Origin: VBDM01 sp035651815
GTDB taxonomy: Bacteria; Pseudomonadota; Gammaproteobacteria; Burkholderiales; SG8-39
Direction of reading: 5' to 3'
Assembly: GCA_035651815.1 (NCBI GenBank)
Contig: DASRFB010000133.1
Span: forward strand, 1-64,000
Length of the DNA: 64,000 nt
This document shows positions 50,404-59,519 of this stretch, one piece after another. Made by a program: the position numbers and the translations under genes. The notes beneath the pieces are model-generated. The model saw nothing but the letters and a program-made list of their open reading frames with translations, was not told the origin of the DNA and ran no database searches. How positions within the stretch are numbered: position 1 is the first letter of the stretch; every line of letters starts with the position of its first letter.

Positions 50404-51642
50404 ATGGGGAGGTCCTCGAGGTCGCGCGCGACGGCCGCTGCCACGGCGGCGTCGCTCGCGCTCACCGCGCTCGCCGGGTGCGCGGCCAGCAGACCGAGCG
50501 CCGGCGCGCCGGCGGCGCCAGCCGCCTCCGCCGCGGCCACGGCCGGAGCGGCCGGCTCGTCCGCCGGCGACGCCGGCGCGCTGCTCGGAGCCGACGACCG
50601 CGCGCGCCTGACCGCGCTCTGCGCGCAGCGCGCGAGCGGAGCGACGGTCGACGGGTACCGCATCGGGCCGGAGGACCTCCTCGACGTTCGCATCCCCGAC
50701 CTGCTCGACGCGCAGGCGCCGTCGCCGCTCGGCGCCGCCGGTGCGTCCGCGGCCGCCGCGGGCGGACGGCCGGCGGTCGCCGGCGCGCCGGTCTACCAGC
50801 AGGGGTTCCGCGTCGACGCGGGCGGCGACATCCGCGTCCCGACGATCGGCGCGATCCACGCCGCGGGCCTGACGCCGACCGAGCTCGAGAAGGAGATCGC
50901 GCAGAAGCTCGTGCGGGCGGGCGTGCTCGATCAGCCGCAGGTCGGCATCCTGGTCGTCGAGTACCGGAGCCGCGTGGCGGCGGTCGTCGGCAGCGTCGAG
51001 CGGCCCGGCGTCTATCCCGTCACGAACGCGAGCACGACCCTCGCGGATCTCGTGTGGGTCGCCGGCGGACCGACGCGCGACGCCGGCCGCATGGTCCAGT
51101 TCACCCCGGCCGCGAGCGGCGCCGACGGTGCGGCCGCAACCGCGCCGTCGGCCGCCGCCGCGGCCACGCGCGCGCCGAGCGGCATCCCGGTGGCTGCGGG
51201 CGCCGCGATCCGCATGGACGTCGATCTCCTCCTGCAGGCGCGCGGCACGGGCGATTGCGCCCTCAACCCGCCGGCGCGCGCGGGCGACGTGATCAGCCTC
51301 TCGCCCGCGGGCAGCGTGCAAGTCGCCGGCTGGGTGGACAAGCCGGGCACGATCCCGGTGACGCGCGGCCTCACGCTGAGCGGCGCGATCGCGGCCGCCG
51401 GAGGCGAGCTCTTCGCGGCCGACCCGCAAAACGTGACGGTCAAGCGCACGCTCGGGCCGGGGGAGGAGCGGAGCTGGACCGTCGACCTGCTCGCGATCGC
51501 GGAAGGCCGCGCGCGCGACGTCCCGCTCACCGACGGCGACGTCGTCACCGTGCCCGCCGCGACGGCGAAGCTCGTGCCGTACGGCATGTGGACCCTCACC
51601 AAGGACGTGATCCACGTCGGGGGCTCGATCCCGCTCTTCTAG
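50404..51642 (+). CDS. Outer-membrane polysaccharide export protein, Wza-like
   Basis: A 412-residue lipoprotein. The signal ends at the lipobox LTALAGC. The polysaccharide export domain begins DGYRIGPEDLLDVRIPD and continues FRVDAGGDIRVPTIGAIHAAGLTPTELEKEI; SLBB-type repeats follow (AAVVGSVERPGVYPVTNAS, VQVAGWVDKPGTIPVTRGL). Ala-rich stretches interrupt the fold. GGAGG five bases before the ATG at 50404 favours it over the upstream GTG. It forms the outer-membrane channel through which the glycan leaves, working with the BY-kinase/Wzz protein that follows. Confidence 0.9.
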   Translation: MGRSSRSRATAAATAASLALTALAGCAASRPSAGAPAAPAASAAATAGAAGSSAGDAGALLGADDRARLTALCAQRASGATVDGYRIGPEDLLDVRIPDLLDAQAPSPLGAAGASAAAAGGRPAVAGAPVYQQGFRVDAGGDIRVPTIGAIHAAGLTPTELEKEIAQKLVRAGVLDQPQVGILVVEYRSRVAAVVGSVERPGVYPVTNASTTLADLVWVAGGPTRDAGRMVQFTPAASGADGAAATAPSAAAAATRAPSGIPVAAGAAIRMDVDLLLQARGTGDCALNPPARAGDVISLSPAGSVQVAGWVDKPGTIPVTRGLTLSGAIAAAGGELFAADPQNVTVKRTLGPGEERSWTVDLLAIAEGRARDVPLTDGDVVTVPAATAKLVPYGMWTLTKDVIHVGGSIPLF

Positions 51643-51660
51643 CGGGACCGGAGAGATGCG

Positions 51661-54051
51661 ATGGCAGGAAGCCGCATTCCGTCGACCGATCTCTTGCCGC
51701 CGGGCTTGCCCGCGGCGGCGAGCGCCGGCGCGGCCGCCGTCTCCGGCGGGGACTACATCGAGGCCGAGTTCAGCGAGGTCCGCCGGCGCGGCGCGCGCGA
51801 CACGCTGCGCGTCCTCTACAAGTATCGCTGGCTCGCGGCCGTGTGCTTCGGCCTGACCTTGGGCGCGACGCTCCTCGTCACGCTTCTCACGCCGCGCCTG
51901 TACACCGCCGCCACGCGCGTCCAGCTCGCGCGCGAATCGTCCATCCAGCTCCAGCTGAAGGACAGCGTCCTGAACCTCGAGGACCCCGACCGCAACGTGA
52001 ACGGCGCCTCGAGCTTCCTCTCGACCCAGGTCGCGACGCTCAAGAGCCGCGACCTCGCGGAGCGTGTCATCCGGACGCACCGCCTCGCCGACAACGAGCT
52101 CTTCCTTCATCCGGGCGCGGATCGCTCCGGGCTCCTGACGATCGGCGGGCGGATGCTCTCCTTCCTGCGCCCGCGCGGATGGAGCGCCGCGCTGTTCGAG
52201 CCCGCCGGCGGGCAGGCCGGGCGCACGGCGGGAGAGGCGCCGGCGGAGCTGCTCGACCGCTACATGCGCTACCTCCAGGTGAGCGACGTCCGCGGCACCG
52301 ACCTCATCGAGATCCGCTTCACCACGCCGAGCCCCGACCTCTCCGCGATGCTCGCGGCCGCGCACACGCAGGCCTACATGGAGGCCAACGCGGAGGCGCG
52401 TCTCGCGAACGACGTCACCGCGAAGGAGTTCCTCGGGAAGCAGCTCGAGGACGCGCGCGACCGCGTCGGAACGGCGGAGGCCGCGCTCAAACGCTTCGCG
52501 ACCGACCATCCGAACGTCGCCGTCAACCAGGAGCAGAAGCTCGTCGGCCAGCGCATGGGCGAGCTCACCACCCAGCTCAGCCAGGCCGAGGGCGATCGCA
52601 TCTCCCTCCAGACGCAGCTCGAGCTCGTGTCGAAGCAGGACCCCGAGCAGATCTCGCACTTCCTCGATCGCCCGGGGATCGAGAAGATCCACTTGGCGCT
52701 CCTCGACCTGCGCGCCCAGCGCGCCGCGCTCGATTCGCACCTCGGACCGAACCATCCGCAGATGCTGCAGATCACCGAAGAGGAGAACGAGCTGAAGCGC
52801 CAGCTGCGCGCCGAGATCGACGAGCAGAAGCGCGCGGTCCGAGCGCGCTTCGACACGGCGCGCGCCCGCGAGCAGGGCCTCCGCACCAAGCTCGCGTACC
52901 TCGAGGAGTCCGCGATCGTCCTGCGCGACCTGGGCGCGCGCTACGAGCTCCTGAAGAACGACGTCGAGAGCGCCGAGGACCTCTATCGATCGCTCGTCAA
53001 GCAAGCGATGGAGACCGCGGTGAACGCGCAGCTCGCAGCCTCGAACGTGCGCGTGATCGAGCGCGCCGAGGTGCCGCAGAAGCCGAGCCGCCCGAACGTC
53101 CCGCTGAACCTCGGGATCGGCTTCGCCGCCGCGTTCGGGCTCGCGCTCGGCGCGGCGCTCGTGTGCGACTCCTTCGACAACAGCGTGAAGAGCAGCGCCG
53201 ACGTCGAGGCGCAGCTCCAGATCCCGACGCTCGGGACGATCCCGAACTTCACGCTCGCGCGCCGCTCGCCGAATCGGCTGCCTGCGCCCGAGGGCGCGGG
53301 CGCCGTCGCCGCGCCGACACCGGCGAGCGCCGCCGTTCCGGGCGGCGCACGCGCGATCGTGGTCGTGAGCGAGCCGGCCTCGCCGGTCGCGGAGGCGTTC
53401 CGGAGCGTGCGGACGTCGGTCCTCTTCTCGACGCCGGCAGCGCCGCCGAAGGTGATCCTGCTGACGAGCGCGAGCTCCGGCGAGGGGAAGTCGGTCACGT
53501 CGCTCAACCTCGCGGCCACGCTCGCGGAGTCCGGCTCGCGGGTCCTCCTGATCGATGCCGACCTCCGCCGCCCGACGTGCCACTACTCCCTCGGCGTCGC
53601 GAATCGCCGCGGGCTTTCGAGCTTCCTCGCCGGGCAGGCCGAGCTCGCGCAGGTGATCTCGCACATCGAGCGCCCGCGCCTCGACTTCCTGCCCGCCGGC
53701 CCGACGCCGCCGAACCCGGCGGAGCTCGTCGGCTCGGTCCGCATGCGCGACGCGCTCGCGCAGCTCCGCGAGGAGTACGAGTTCGTGATCATCGACTCGC
53801 CGCCGGTCGTGCCGGTGACGGACGCGGTGGTGCTTTCGCGCGAGGCGGACGGCATCGTGCTCGTCGTCAAGGGCCACGACACGCCGCTCGAGCTCGTGCG
53901 GCGCGCGCGCGACCAGCTGGCGCTCGCGAGCGCGCACGTGATCGGCGCCGTGATCAACAACGTCGATCTCGGCTGGGGCGACCTCTACTACTACAGCCGC
54001 TACCAGGGCTACTACGGCCGCGGCGAGCCGGCCGCGCAGGAGGCGGCATGA
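51661..54051 (+). CDS. Polysaccharide co-polymerase and tyrosine autokinase, Wzc-like
   Basis: A 796-residue inner-membrane protein. An N-terminal Wzz domain with TM (AAVCFGLTLGATLLVTLL) leads to a long periplasmic coiled coil and a second TM (LNLGIGFAAAFGLALGAAL). The C-terminal kinase has Walker A SASSGEGKSVTSLNLA near residue 607, Walker A-prime VLLIDADLRRPT and a C-terminal tyrosine cluster DLYYYSRYQGYYGRG (residues 774-788) for autophosphorylation. It controls chain length and export together with the Wza-like protein. Confidence 0.93.
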   Translation: MAGSRIPSTDLLPPGLPAAASAGAAAVSGGDYIEAEFSEVRRRGARDTLRVLYKYRWLAAVCFGLTLGATLLVTLLTPRLYTAATRVQLARESSIQLQLKDSVLNLEDPDRNVNGASSFLSTQVATLKSRDLAERVIRTHRLADNELFLHPGADRSGLLTIGGRMLSFLRPRGWSAALFEPAGGQAGRTAGEAPAELLDRYMRYLQVSDVRGTDLIEIRFTTPSPDLSAMLAAAHTQAYMEANAEARLANDVTAKEFLGKQLEDARDRVGTAEAALKRFATDHPNVAVNQEQKLVGQRMGELTTQLSQAEGDRISLQTQLELVSKQDPEQISHFLDRPGIEKIHLALLDLRAQRAALDSHLGPNHPQMLQITEEENELKRQLRAEIDEQKRAVRARFDTARAREQGLRTKLAYLEESAIVLRDLGARYELLKNDVESAEDLYRSLVKQAMETAVNAQLAASNVRVIERAEVPQKPSRPNVPLNLGIGFAAAFGLALGAALVCDSFDNSVKSSADVEAQLQIPTLGTIPNFTLARRSPNRLPAPEGAGAVAAPTPASAAVPGGARAIVVVSEPASPVAEAFRSVRTSVLFSTPAAPPKVILLTSASSGEGKSVTSLNLAATLAESGSRVLLIDADLRRPTCHYSLGVANRRGLSSFLAGQAELAQVISHIERPRLDFLPAGPTPPNPAELVGSVRMRDALAQLREEYEFVIIDSPPVVPVTDAVVLSREADGIVLVVKGHDTPLELVRRARDQLALASAHVIGAVINNVDLGWGDLYYYSRYQGYYGRGEPAAQEAA

Positions 54052-56699
54052 GTACGTCCGATCGCTGCGTCCTGCGCGCGCTCCAGGTGCTCGTGCTGGC
54101 GCTGCCGCTGTTCCTCGGCGGCCGCCATCCGCTCGGTGTCGCGCTCGGGCTCGCGACCGTGCTGGCACTCCTCGCATGGACCGTGCGCGAGCGCGGCCGA
54201 CGCGGCGAGGGCGCCCACCCGACCGGCGTCGCGGCGCTCGCGGGATTCGTCGCGCTCGGGCTCGCGACGACCGTCCCGCTCCCACCGACGGCGATCGAGT
54301 GGCTGTCGCCGCAGGCGGCGGAGATCTACAAGAACGCGCTTCCCGGGTGGCCGGGCGCCGGCGGCTGGTCGGAGTGGCGACCGCTCGCGCTCGACGCGTT
54401 CGGCGTCTGGATCGAGCTCTGCAAGCTCGGGATCGCGTTCGGCGCGTTCGCGGTGCTGGTCGCGTACCCGTGGCAGGGGTCGTTCGAGGAGGACGCCGAC
54501 GGCGTACGCCTCCACGTCTTCGGCGTCCTCGTCGTGACCCTGCTCGCGGGCGGCGCGGCCTTCTCGCTCCTCGCGCTCGTGCAGGAGGCGGCGACGAACG
54601 GCCGCGTGCTGTGGGTCCTCGACGAGGTCGCCGACCCGGCGCGCGCGTCGGGCCCGTTCGTGAACCCGAACCACTTCGCGGCGTGGCTCGAGATCGTGAT
54701 CCCGGCCGGCGTCGCCTACGGCGCCGCCGTGTCGGCGCGGCTCGCGCGCCGGATCGCGCGCAGCGCCGAGACCTCGCGCGCGATGGGCGTCCGGGCGCGG
54801 CGCGCGTGGGCGGGAGCGCTCGCGGCCAACCAGGGGCGGTTCTGGCTTCCGCTCGTCGTCGGGAGCGCGGTCGTCCTCATGCTGCTGGCTCACCTCGCGA
54901 CCGGCTCGCGCGGCGGGATGGCGGGGCTCCTCGTGGGCCTCGCGGTCGCCGGCTTCGGCATCGCGCGCACGGCGCGCGCGCACGCGCCGCACGGCGCGCT
55001 CCGCTGGGTCGCGCCCGCGCTCGTGGCCGCGCTCGTCGGCGCCGCGCTCTTCGCGGTCGCGAGCTGGGCGCGTCTCGAGGACGAGGCGACAGTCGCGAGC
55101 GGCGGCGGCGATGCGAGCCTCGCGTCGCGCGTCGTCGTCGCGGCGCAGGGCCGCGCCATCGTGCGCGACTTCCCGGTCTTCGGAACCGGACTCGGATCGT
55201 GGCTGCACGCGTTCCGCGCGTACCAGGCGCCGCCCGTGGACTACGGCATCTGGGACCACGCGCACGACGACTACCTCGAGCTCGCGGCCGACACCGGCGC
55301 GCTCGGGCTCGCGCTCGCGGCGCTCTTCGCGTTCGCAGTCGTCGGCGCCGCGCGCGGTCGCGGTCGCTCGGCATCGCGAGCGACGGACGTCGACGTCGCG
55401 CGTCCGCGCGACGCGGGAAGGGCGCTGCCGCCCGGGTTCGAGATGGCGGAGTGGCGCACGGCGCTCGCGCGCTCGTCGTGGCTCCGCTGGGGCATGGCGG
55501 GCGGCGCCGCGGCGGTGCTGGTGCACAGCTTCGTCGACTTCGGGCTCCGCATGCCCGCGAACCTGCTCCTCCTGTTCGTGGTCGGGGCGCTCGTGCTCGT
55601 GAGCCGGCCGGCGCGCGGCGCCGGCGGCTCGTGGGCCGTCGCCGCGCTGCTCGTCGCGCTGTGCGCGGCGGCCGCGCCGGTCGTGAGCGGCCGGCTGGCG
55701 CCGCTCGTCGGCCGAACCTCGAACGACCCGGCCGCGCTCATGGCCGCGGCCGACGCCGCGCTCGCGGAGGACGGCGACCAGGCGCGCGCGGTCGCGCTCG
55801 CGCGCACGGCGCTCGACGCGTCGCCGGCGAGCCGCGAGGCGCACGAGGCCCTCGCGACCGCATACGGCAGCGGGCCGGAGAGCGTGCTCGCGCTCCGCCG
55901 CGCGATCCGACTCGATCCGTCGGCGAGCGAGCTGCGCGACCGCCTGGTGCGCCAGCTCGCCTCCGAGGGCGCGCTGGCGGATGCGGCGCGCGAGCTCGAG
56001 GAATCGGTCGCGCTCGCGCCCGACCTCGATGCGCACGTCCTGCCCGACGGCGCGGTGGCGCCGACCGCGGCGCCGGCGCCGAGCGGCGAGGAGACGAGCA
56101 CCCGTCAGTTCCTGCGCGACCTCGCCGACGGTCCGAGCTTGAAGGCGACGCTCGCCGACCTCGATCCCGCGCTCGCCGCGGCGGCGGAGCGCGGGCTTCG
56201 ACGCGCGCTCGACGAGCGCCCCGCCGGGCGTCCGCGCCAGGAGGTCGTCGACGACCTCGTGCTGCTCCTCGAGGCGCGCGAGCGCTTCGCGGAGGCGGGC
56301 GCGGAGCTCCGCGCCGCCGCGGCCCCGACGCCCGAGGATGCTCTTCGGCTCGCGCGCGCGGCGAGCGACTTCCTCGCGGCCAACCAGCCGGCCGCGGCGG
56401 AGGAGGCGCTGATCGCGGCGCTCAAGCTCACGCCCGAGCAGGGCGAGCTCTACCGGACGCTCGCGGTCGACGTGTTCGCCGCGCGCGGCGACTTCGCGGC
56501 CGCCGAGCAGGTCCTGCGCGCGGCGCAGGACAACTCGCAGGACATGCTGCCCGTGTATCGCGGACTGACGAAGGTCCTCTCGATGCGCGAGGCGGCGCGC
56601 TTCGACGCCGCGGTGCAGGTGCCGATCGACGAGCGCGTGAGCGCGCTCGAGGACCCGGATCGCGCCGACGCGCCGGGCGGGAGGGTTCTCGACCCATGA
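54048..56699 (+). CDS. O-antigen ligase/polymerase-like membrane protein with C-terminal TPR part
   Basis: An 883-residue protein. The first about 520 residues contain 10 or more membrane segments and the O-antigen ligase (Wzy_C) signature ASGPFVNPNHFAAWLEIVIP, plus FGTGLGSWLHAFRAY and DHAHDDYLELAADTGALGL. The C-terminal about 350 residues are soluble and TPR-like (AVALARTALDASPASREAHEAL, AEEALIAALKLTPEQGELYRTLA). The protein probably polymerises the glycan or joins it to an acceptor. ATG at 54048 overlaps the kinase stop, and the following gene starts in its stop. Confidence 0.87.
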   Translation: MSTSDRCVLRALQVLVLALPLFLGGRHPLGVALGLATVLALLAWTVRERGRRGEGAHPTGVAALAGFVALGLATTVPLPPTAIEWLSPQAAEIYKNALPGWPGAGGWSEWRPLALDAFGVWIELCKLGIAFGAFAVLVAYPWQGSFEEDADGVRLHVFGVLVVTLLAGGAAFSLLALVQEAATNGRVLWVLDEVADPARASGPFVNPNHFAAWLEIVIPAGVAYGAAVSARLARRIARSAETSRAMGVRARRAWAGALAANQGRFWLPLVVGSAVVLMLLAHLATGSRGGMAGLLVGLAVAGFGIARTARAHAPHGALRWVAPALVAALVGAALFAVASWARLEDEATVASGGGDASLASRVVVAAQGRAIVRDFPVFGTGLGSWLHAFRAYQAPPVDYGIWDHAHDDYLELAADTGALGLALAALFAFAVVGAARGRGRSASRATDVDVARPRDAGRALPPGFEMAEWRTALARSSWLRWGMAGGAAAVLVHSFVDFGLRMPANLLLLFVVGALVLVSRPARGAGGSWAVAALLVALCAAAAPVVSGRLAPLVGRTSNDPAALMAAADAALAEDGDQARAVALARTALDASPASREAHEALATAYGSGPESVLALRRAIRLDPSASELRDRLVRQLASEGALADAARELEESVALAPDLDAHVLPDGAVAPTAAPAPSGEETSTRQFLRDLADGPSLKATLADLDPALAAAAERGLRRALDERPAGRPRQEVVDDLVLLLEARERFAEAGAELRAAAAPTPEDALRLARAASDFLAANQPAAAEEALIAALKLTPEQGELYRTLAVDVFAARGDFAAAEQVLRAAQDNSQDMLPVYRGLTKVLSMREAARFDAAVQVPIDERVSALEDPDRADAPGGRVLDP

Positions 56700-57925
56700 T
56701 GGCGCCGTACAAGCTGCTTCTCGTCGCGGGCGCGCGCCCGAACTTCATGAAGGTCGCCCCGATCTGCTGGGCGGTCGAGCGCGGCGCGAGCGACCTCTTC
56801 TCGATCGAGCTCGTCCACACCGGCCAGCACTACGACGCGGCGATGTCGGACGGCTTCTTCCGCGACCTCGGGCTGCCCGCTCCGGACGTGAACCTCGGCG
56901 TCGGCTCGGCGTCGCACGCCGAGCAGACCGCGCGCGTGATGATCGGCTTCGAGCAGGTCCTGCTCGACCGCCGGCCCGACGCGGTCGTCGTCGTCGGCGA
57001 CGTCAACTCGACCGCGGCGTGTGCGTTGGTGGCGAGCAAGATCGAGTACGCGGCGGACGACGCGCGCGGCGCGCGCCGGACGCCGCGTCGGCGCCCCCTC
57101 CTCGCGCACGTCGAGGCCGGGCTCCGGAGCGGCGATCGCACGATGCCGGAGGAGATCAACCGCATCGTCACCGACGCCATCTCGGACCTCCTGCTCACGA
57201 CCTGCCGCGACGCCGCCGCCAACCTCGCCGCCGAGGGCGCATCGTCGGAGAGGGTGCGTTTCGTCGGGAACCCGATGATCGATTCGCTCCGGCGCTGCCT
57301 CCCCGAGGCGGACCGCTGTCCCATCCTGGCCGACCTCGGCCTCGCCGAGCGACCGTTCGGGCTCTGCACGCTGCACCGGCCGTCCAACGTCGATCGCGCC
57401 GAGACGCTCGCGGAGATCCTGCGCGCGCTCGGGGACCTCGCGCGCGACATGCCGATCCTCCTCCCGCTCCACCCGCGCACGCGAGCGAGGATCGCGGACT
57501 TCGGCCTCTCCGCGCACATCCGGGACGCCTGGAGCGCAGACGCATGCGAGCGGGAGCTGCCGCGCTCCGGCGTCGTCGCGCTCGCGCCGCTGTCCTACGT
57601 CGAGATGCTGAAGGCGATGAAGGAGGCGCGCTTCGTCCTGACCGACTCGGGCGGAGTGCAGGAGGAGACGACCGCGCTCGGCGTCCCGTGCGTCACGCTG
57701 CGCGCGAACACCGAGCGGCCGGTCACGATCGCCGAGGGCACGAACGTGCTCGCGGGAGTCGGAAGGCGCGAGATCGTCGCGGCGCTCGCCGCCGCGCGCC
57801 GGAAGTCGCTCGGGGCGGCGCGCATGCCGGAGCTCTGGGACGGCGCGGCCGGGCCGCGCATCGTGCGCGCGCTCGCGGACGCCGTGGCCGGCGGCCGGCG
57901 CAGCGAGCGATCCGTCGCCGCCTGA
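56696..57925 (+). CDS. wecB: UDP-N-acetylglucosamine 2-epimerase (non-hydrolysing)
   Basis: A 409-residue epimerase. Key elements: VAGARPNFMKVAPICWAV, ELVHTGQHYD, VVVVGDVNSTAA, HVEAGLRSGDRTMPEEINR, LHRPSNVD and LTDSGGVQEETTALGVP, which carry the UDP and catalytic residues of WecB. It interconverts UDP-GlcNAc and UDP-ManNAc for the glycan. An insertion of about 18 residues with Arg-rich sequence (DDARGARRTPRRRP) is not typical. It starts at ATG 56696 or 56699; the first overlaps the previous stop. Confidence 0.93.
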   Translation: MMAPYKLLLVAGARPNFMKVAPICWAVERGASDLFSIELVHTGQHYDAAMSDGFFRDLGLPAPDVNLGVGSASHAEQTARVMIGFEQVLLDRRPDAVVVVGDVNSTAACALVASKIEYAADDARGARRTPRRRPLLAHVEAGLRSGDRTMPEEINRIVTDAISDLLLTTCRDAAANLAAEGASSERVRFVGNPMIDSLRRCLPEADRCPILADLGLAERPFGLCTLHRPSNVDRAETLAEILRALGDLARDMPILLPLHPRTRARIADFGLSAHIRDAWSADACERELPRSGVVALAPLSYVEMLKAMKEARFVLTDSGGVQEETTALGVPCVTLRANTERPVTIAEGTNVLAGVGRREIVAALAAARRKSLGAARMPELWDGAAGPRIVRALADAVAGGRRSERSVAA

Positions 57926-57959
57926 GCGGCGCGGCGGAGGGGGACATCCGGACGGAGTC

Positions 57960-59519
57960 ATGCGGACCCTGGCGACGATCTTCGCGCTCGCGTGCGCGAT
58001 CGCGCTCGCGCTGACGCCGCTCGTCCGCGAGGCGGCCGCTCGCCTCGGGCTCTTCGATGCCGTCTCGGCGCGGAAGGTCCACCGCGGCGCGATCCCGCGC
58101 CTCGGCGGGATCGCCGTCTACCTCGCATTCGTCGGGCCGTTCGCGGCCGGCCTCGTCTACCAGGGACCCTGGACCGACCGCTTCGACTTCGATTTGCGCG
58201 CGCCCGCCTTCCTCGGCGGCGCGACCCTCATGTTCGCGATCGGCCTGCTCGACGACCTCTTCACGCTCGACGCGCGCATCAAGCTCGCCGGGCAGGCGGT
58301 CGCCGCGCTCGTCACCGTCTCGGGCGGGACGTATTTCGCGAAGATCGCGCTGCCGCTCGCGTCCGAGGTCACGCTCGGCTGGATCGGCGTCCCCGCGACG
58401 GTCTTCTGGTTCGTCCTCGTCATCAACGCGTTCAACCTGATCGACGGGCTCGACGGCCTCGCGGCCGGCATCACGCTCTTCGCCTCGTGCATCCTGCTCG
58501 TGATGTCCGTCGTGTCCGGCAGCTACCTCGTCGCGATGGGGTTCGCCGCGCTCGCGGGCGCGTCGCTCGGCTTCCTCCGCTACAACTGGAACCCGGCGTC
58601 GATCTTCCTCGGCGACGGCGGCAGCTACTTCCTCGGCTACTGCCTCGCGGGCCTGAGCCTGCTCGCGGCCCGTAAGAGCGAGGCGACGGTCGCGATCCTG
58701 ATCCCGATCATCGCGCTCGGCGTGCCGATGATCGACGCCCTGTGGGCGCCGCTCCGCCGCTTCATCCTCGGCCAGCGCCTCTTCCAGCCCGACCGCGACC
58801 ACATCCACCATCGCCTGCTGAAGCTCGGGTACACGCCGAGGCGGGCCGTGCTGCTGCTCTACGCGATGACGATCGCGATGGGCACGGTCGCGCTCCTCCT
58901 CGTGCACGCACGCGACGATCGCGGCGCCGCGATGCTGCTCGCCGTCGGCATCGGAGCGTCGGTCTTCATCCGGAAGCTCGGCTACCTCGAGTTCATCCGG
59001 AGCCGCCAGCTCGTCGACTGGTTCGGCTCGGTCACCGACGCGCTCGGCATCCCGCAGGCGCGCCGCTCCTTCCTCGAGCACCAGGCGGCGATCGCCGTGT
59101 CGCACACGCCGGGCGAGATGTGGCAGGGCATCTGCGCCGCCGCGACCTTCCTCGACCTCGACTACTGCGAGCTCGTGCTGAAGGCCGGGCCCGAGAACGC
59201 GCCGGGCAAGCGGAATGCGCTCGAGGAGCTCGTCTTCCGCTACGAGAGCAAGAAGCGCGCGCCGGGCGCGCCGGTGACCGCCGGATCGAACGAGGCGCTC
59301 CACCTCTCGCTCCCGTTCCTCCAGAGCGGCGTCGGCATGGGCCGGCTCGTCGTGCACCGGAGCTATCCCGACCGCGTGGCGCACCCCTTCCTCGTGCGCC
59401 GGATCGACCAGCTCCACGGCACCGTGCGCGACACGCTCGCCCGCCTCCAGCAGGACGACGTGGGCGGCGCGGGCGCGGCCGGAACGGGCGGCGCGCCGCC
59501 CCTGGCGAGGGCGAGCTGA
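57960..59519 (+). CDS. WecA/MraY-type undecaprenyl-phosphate sugar-phosphotransferase with extra C-terminal domain
   Basis: A 519-residue protein. Residues 1-335 are the multi-spanning transferase, with the DD motif at 98-99 (IGLLDDLFTLD), the NAFNLIDGLDGL motif at 156-167, FLGDGGSYFLGY and HIHHRLLKLG at 281-290. It links the first sugar-phosphate to undecaprenyl phosphate. About 180 further residues (LVDWFGSVTDALGIP onward) form a soluble domain not found in WecA or MraY; I do not recognise it, though it resembles sensor-like folds in secondary structure. A ribosome site (GGAGGGGGACATCC) precedes the ATG at 57960. Confidence 0.9.
   Translation: MRTLATIFALACAIALALTPLVREAAARLGLFDAVSARKVHRGAIPRLGGIAVYLAFVGPFAAGLVYQGPWTDRFDFDLRAPAFLGGATLMFAIGLLDDLFTLDARIKLAGQAVAALVTVSGGTYFAKIALPLASEVTLGWIGVPATVFWFVLVINAFNLIDGLDGLAAGITLFASCILLVMSVVSGSYLVAMGFAALAGASLGFLRYNWNPASIFLGDGGSYFLGYCLAGLSLLAARKSEATVAILIPIIALGVPMIDALWAPLRRFILGQRLFQPDRDHIHHRLLKLGYTPRRAVLLLYAMTIAMGTVALLLVHARDDRGAAMLLAVGIGASVFIRKLGYLEFIRSRQLVDWFGSVTDALGIPQARRSFLEHQAAIAVSHTPGEMWQGICAAATFLDLDYCELVLKAGPENAPGKRNALEELVFRYESKKRAPGAPVTAGSNEALHLSLPFLQSGVGMGRLVVHRSYPDRVAHPFLVRRIDQLHGTVRDTLARLQQDDVGGAGAAGTGGAPPLARAS

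Noticed and set aside
49192..54285. Long antisense open frame of 1697 codons
   Set aside because: Composition is Arg/Ala/Glu-rich with no domain, and it lies opposite well-supported genes; high GC removes stop codons.
50478..56699. Open frame of more than 2000 codons through the exopolysaccharide genes
   Set aside because: Only its last part (from 54048) reads as a known family. The upstream codons are Arg/Gly/Ala-rich, as expected for a shadow frame of GC-rich genes, and lie over clear Wza and BY-kinase coding sequence.
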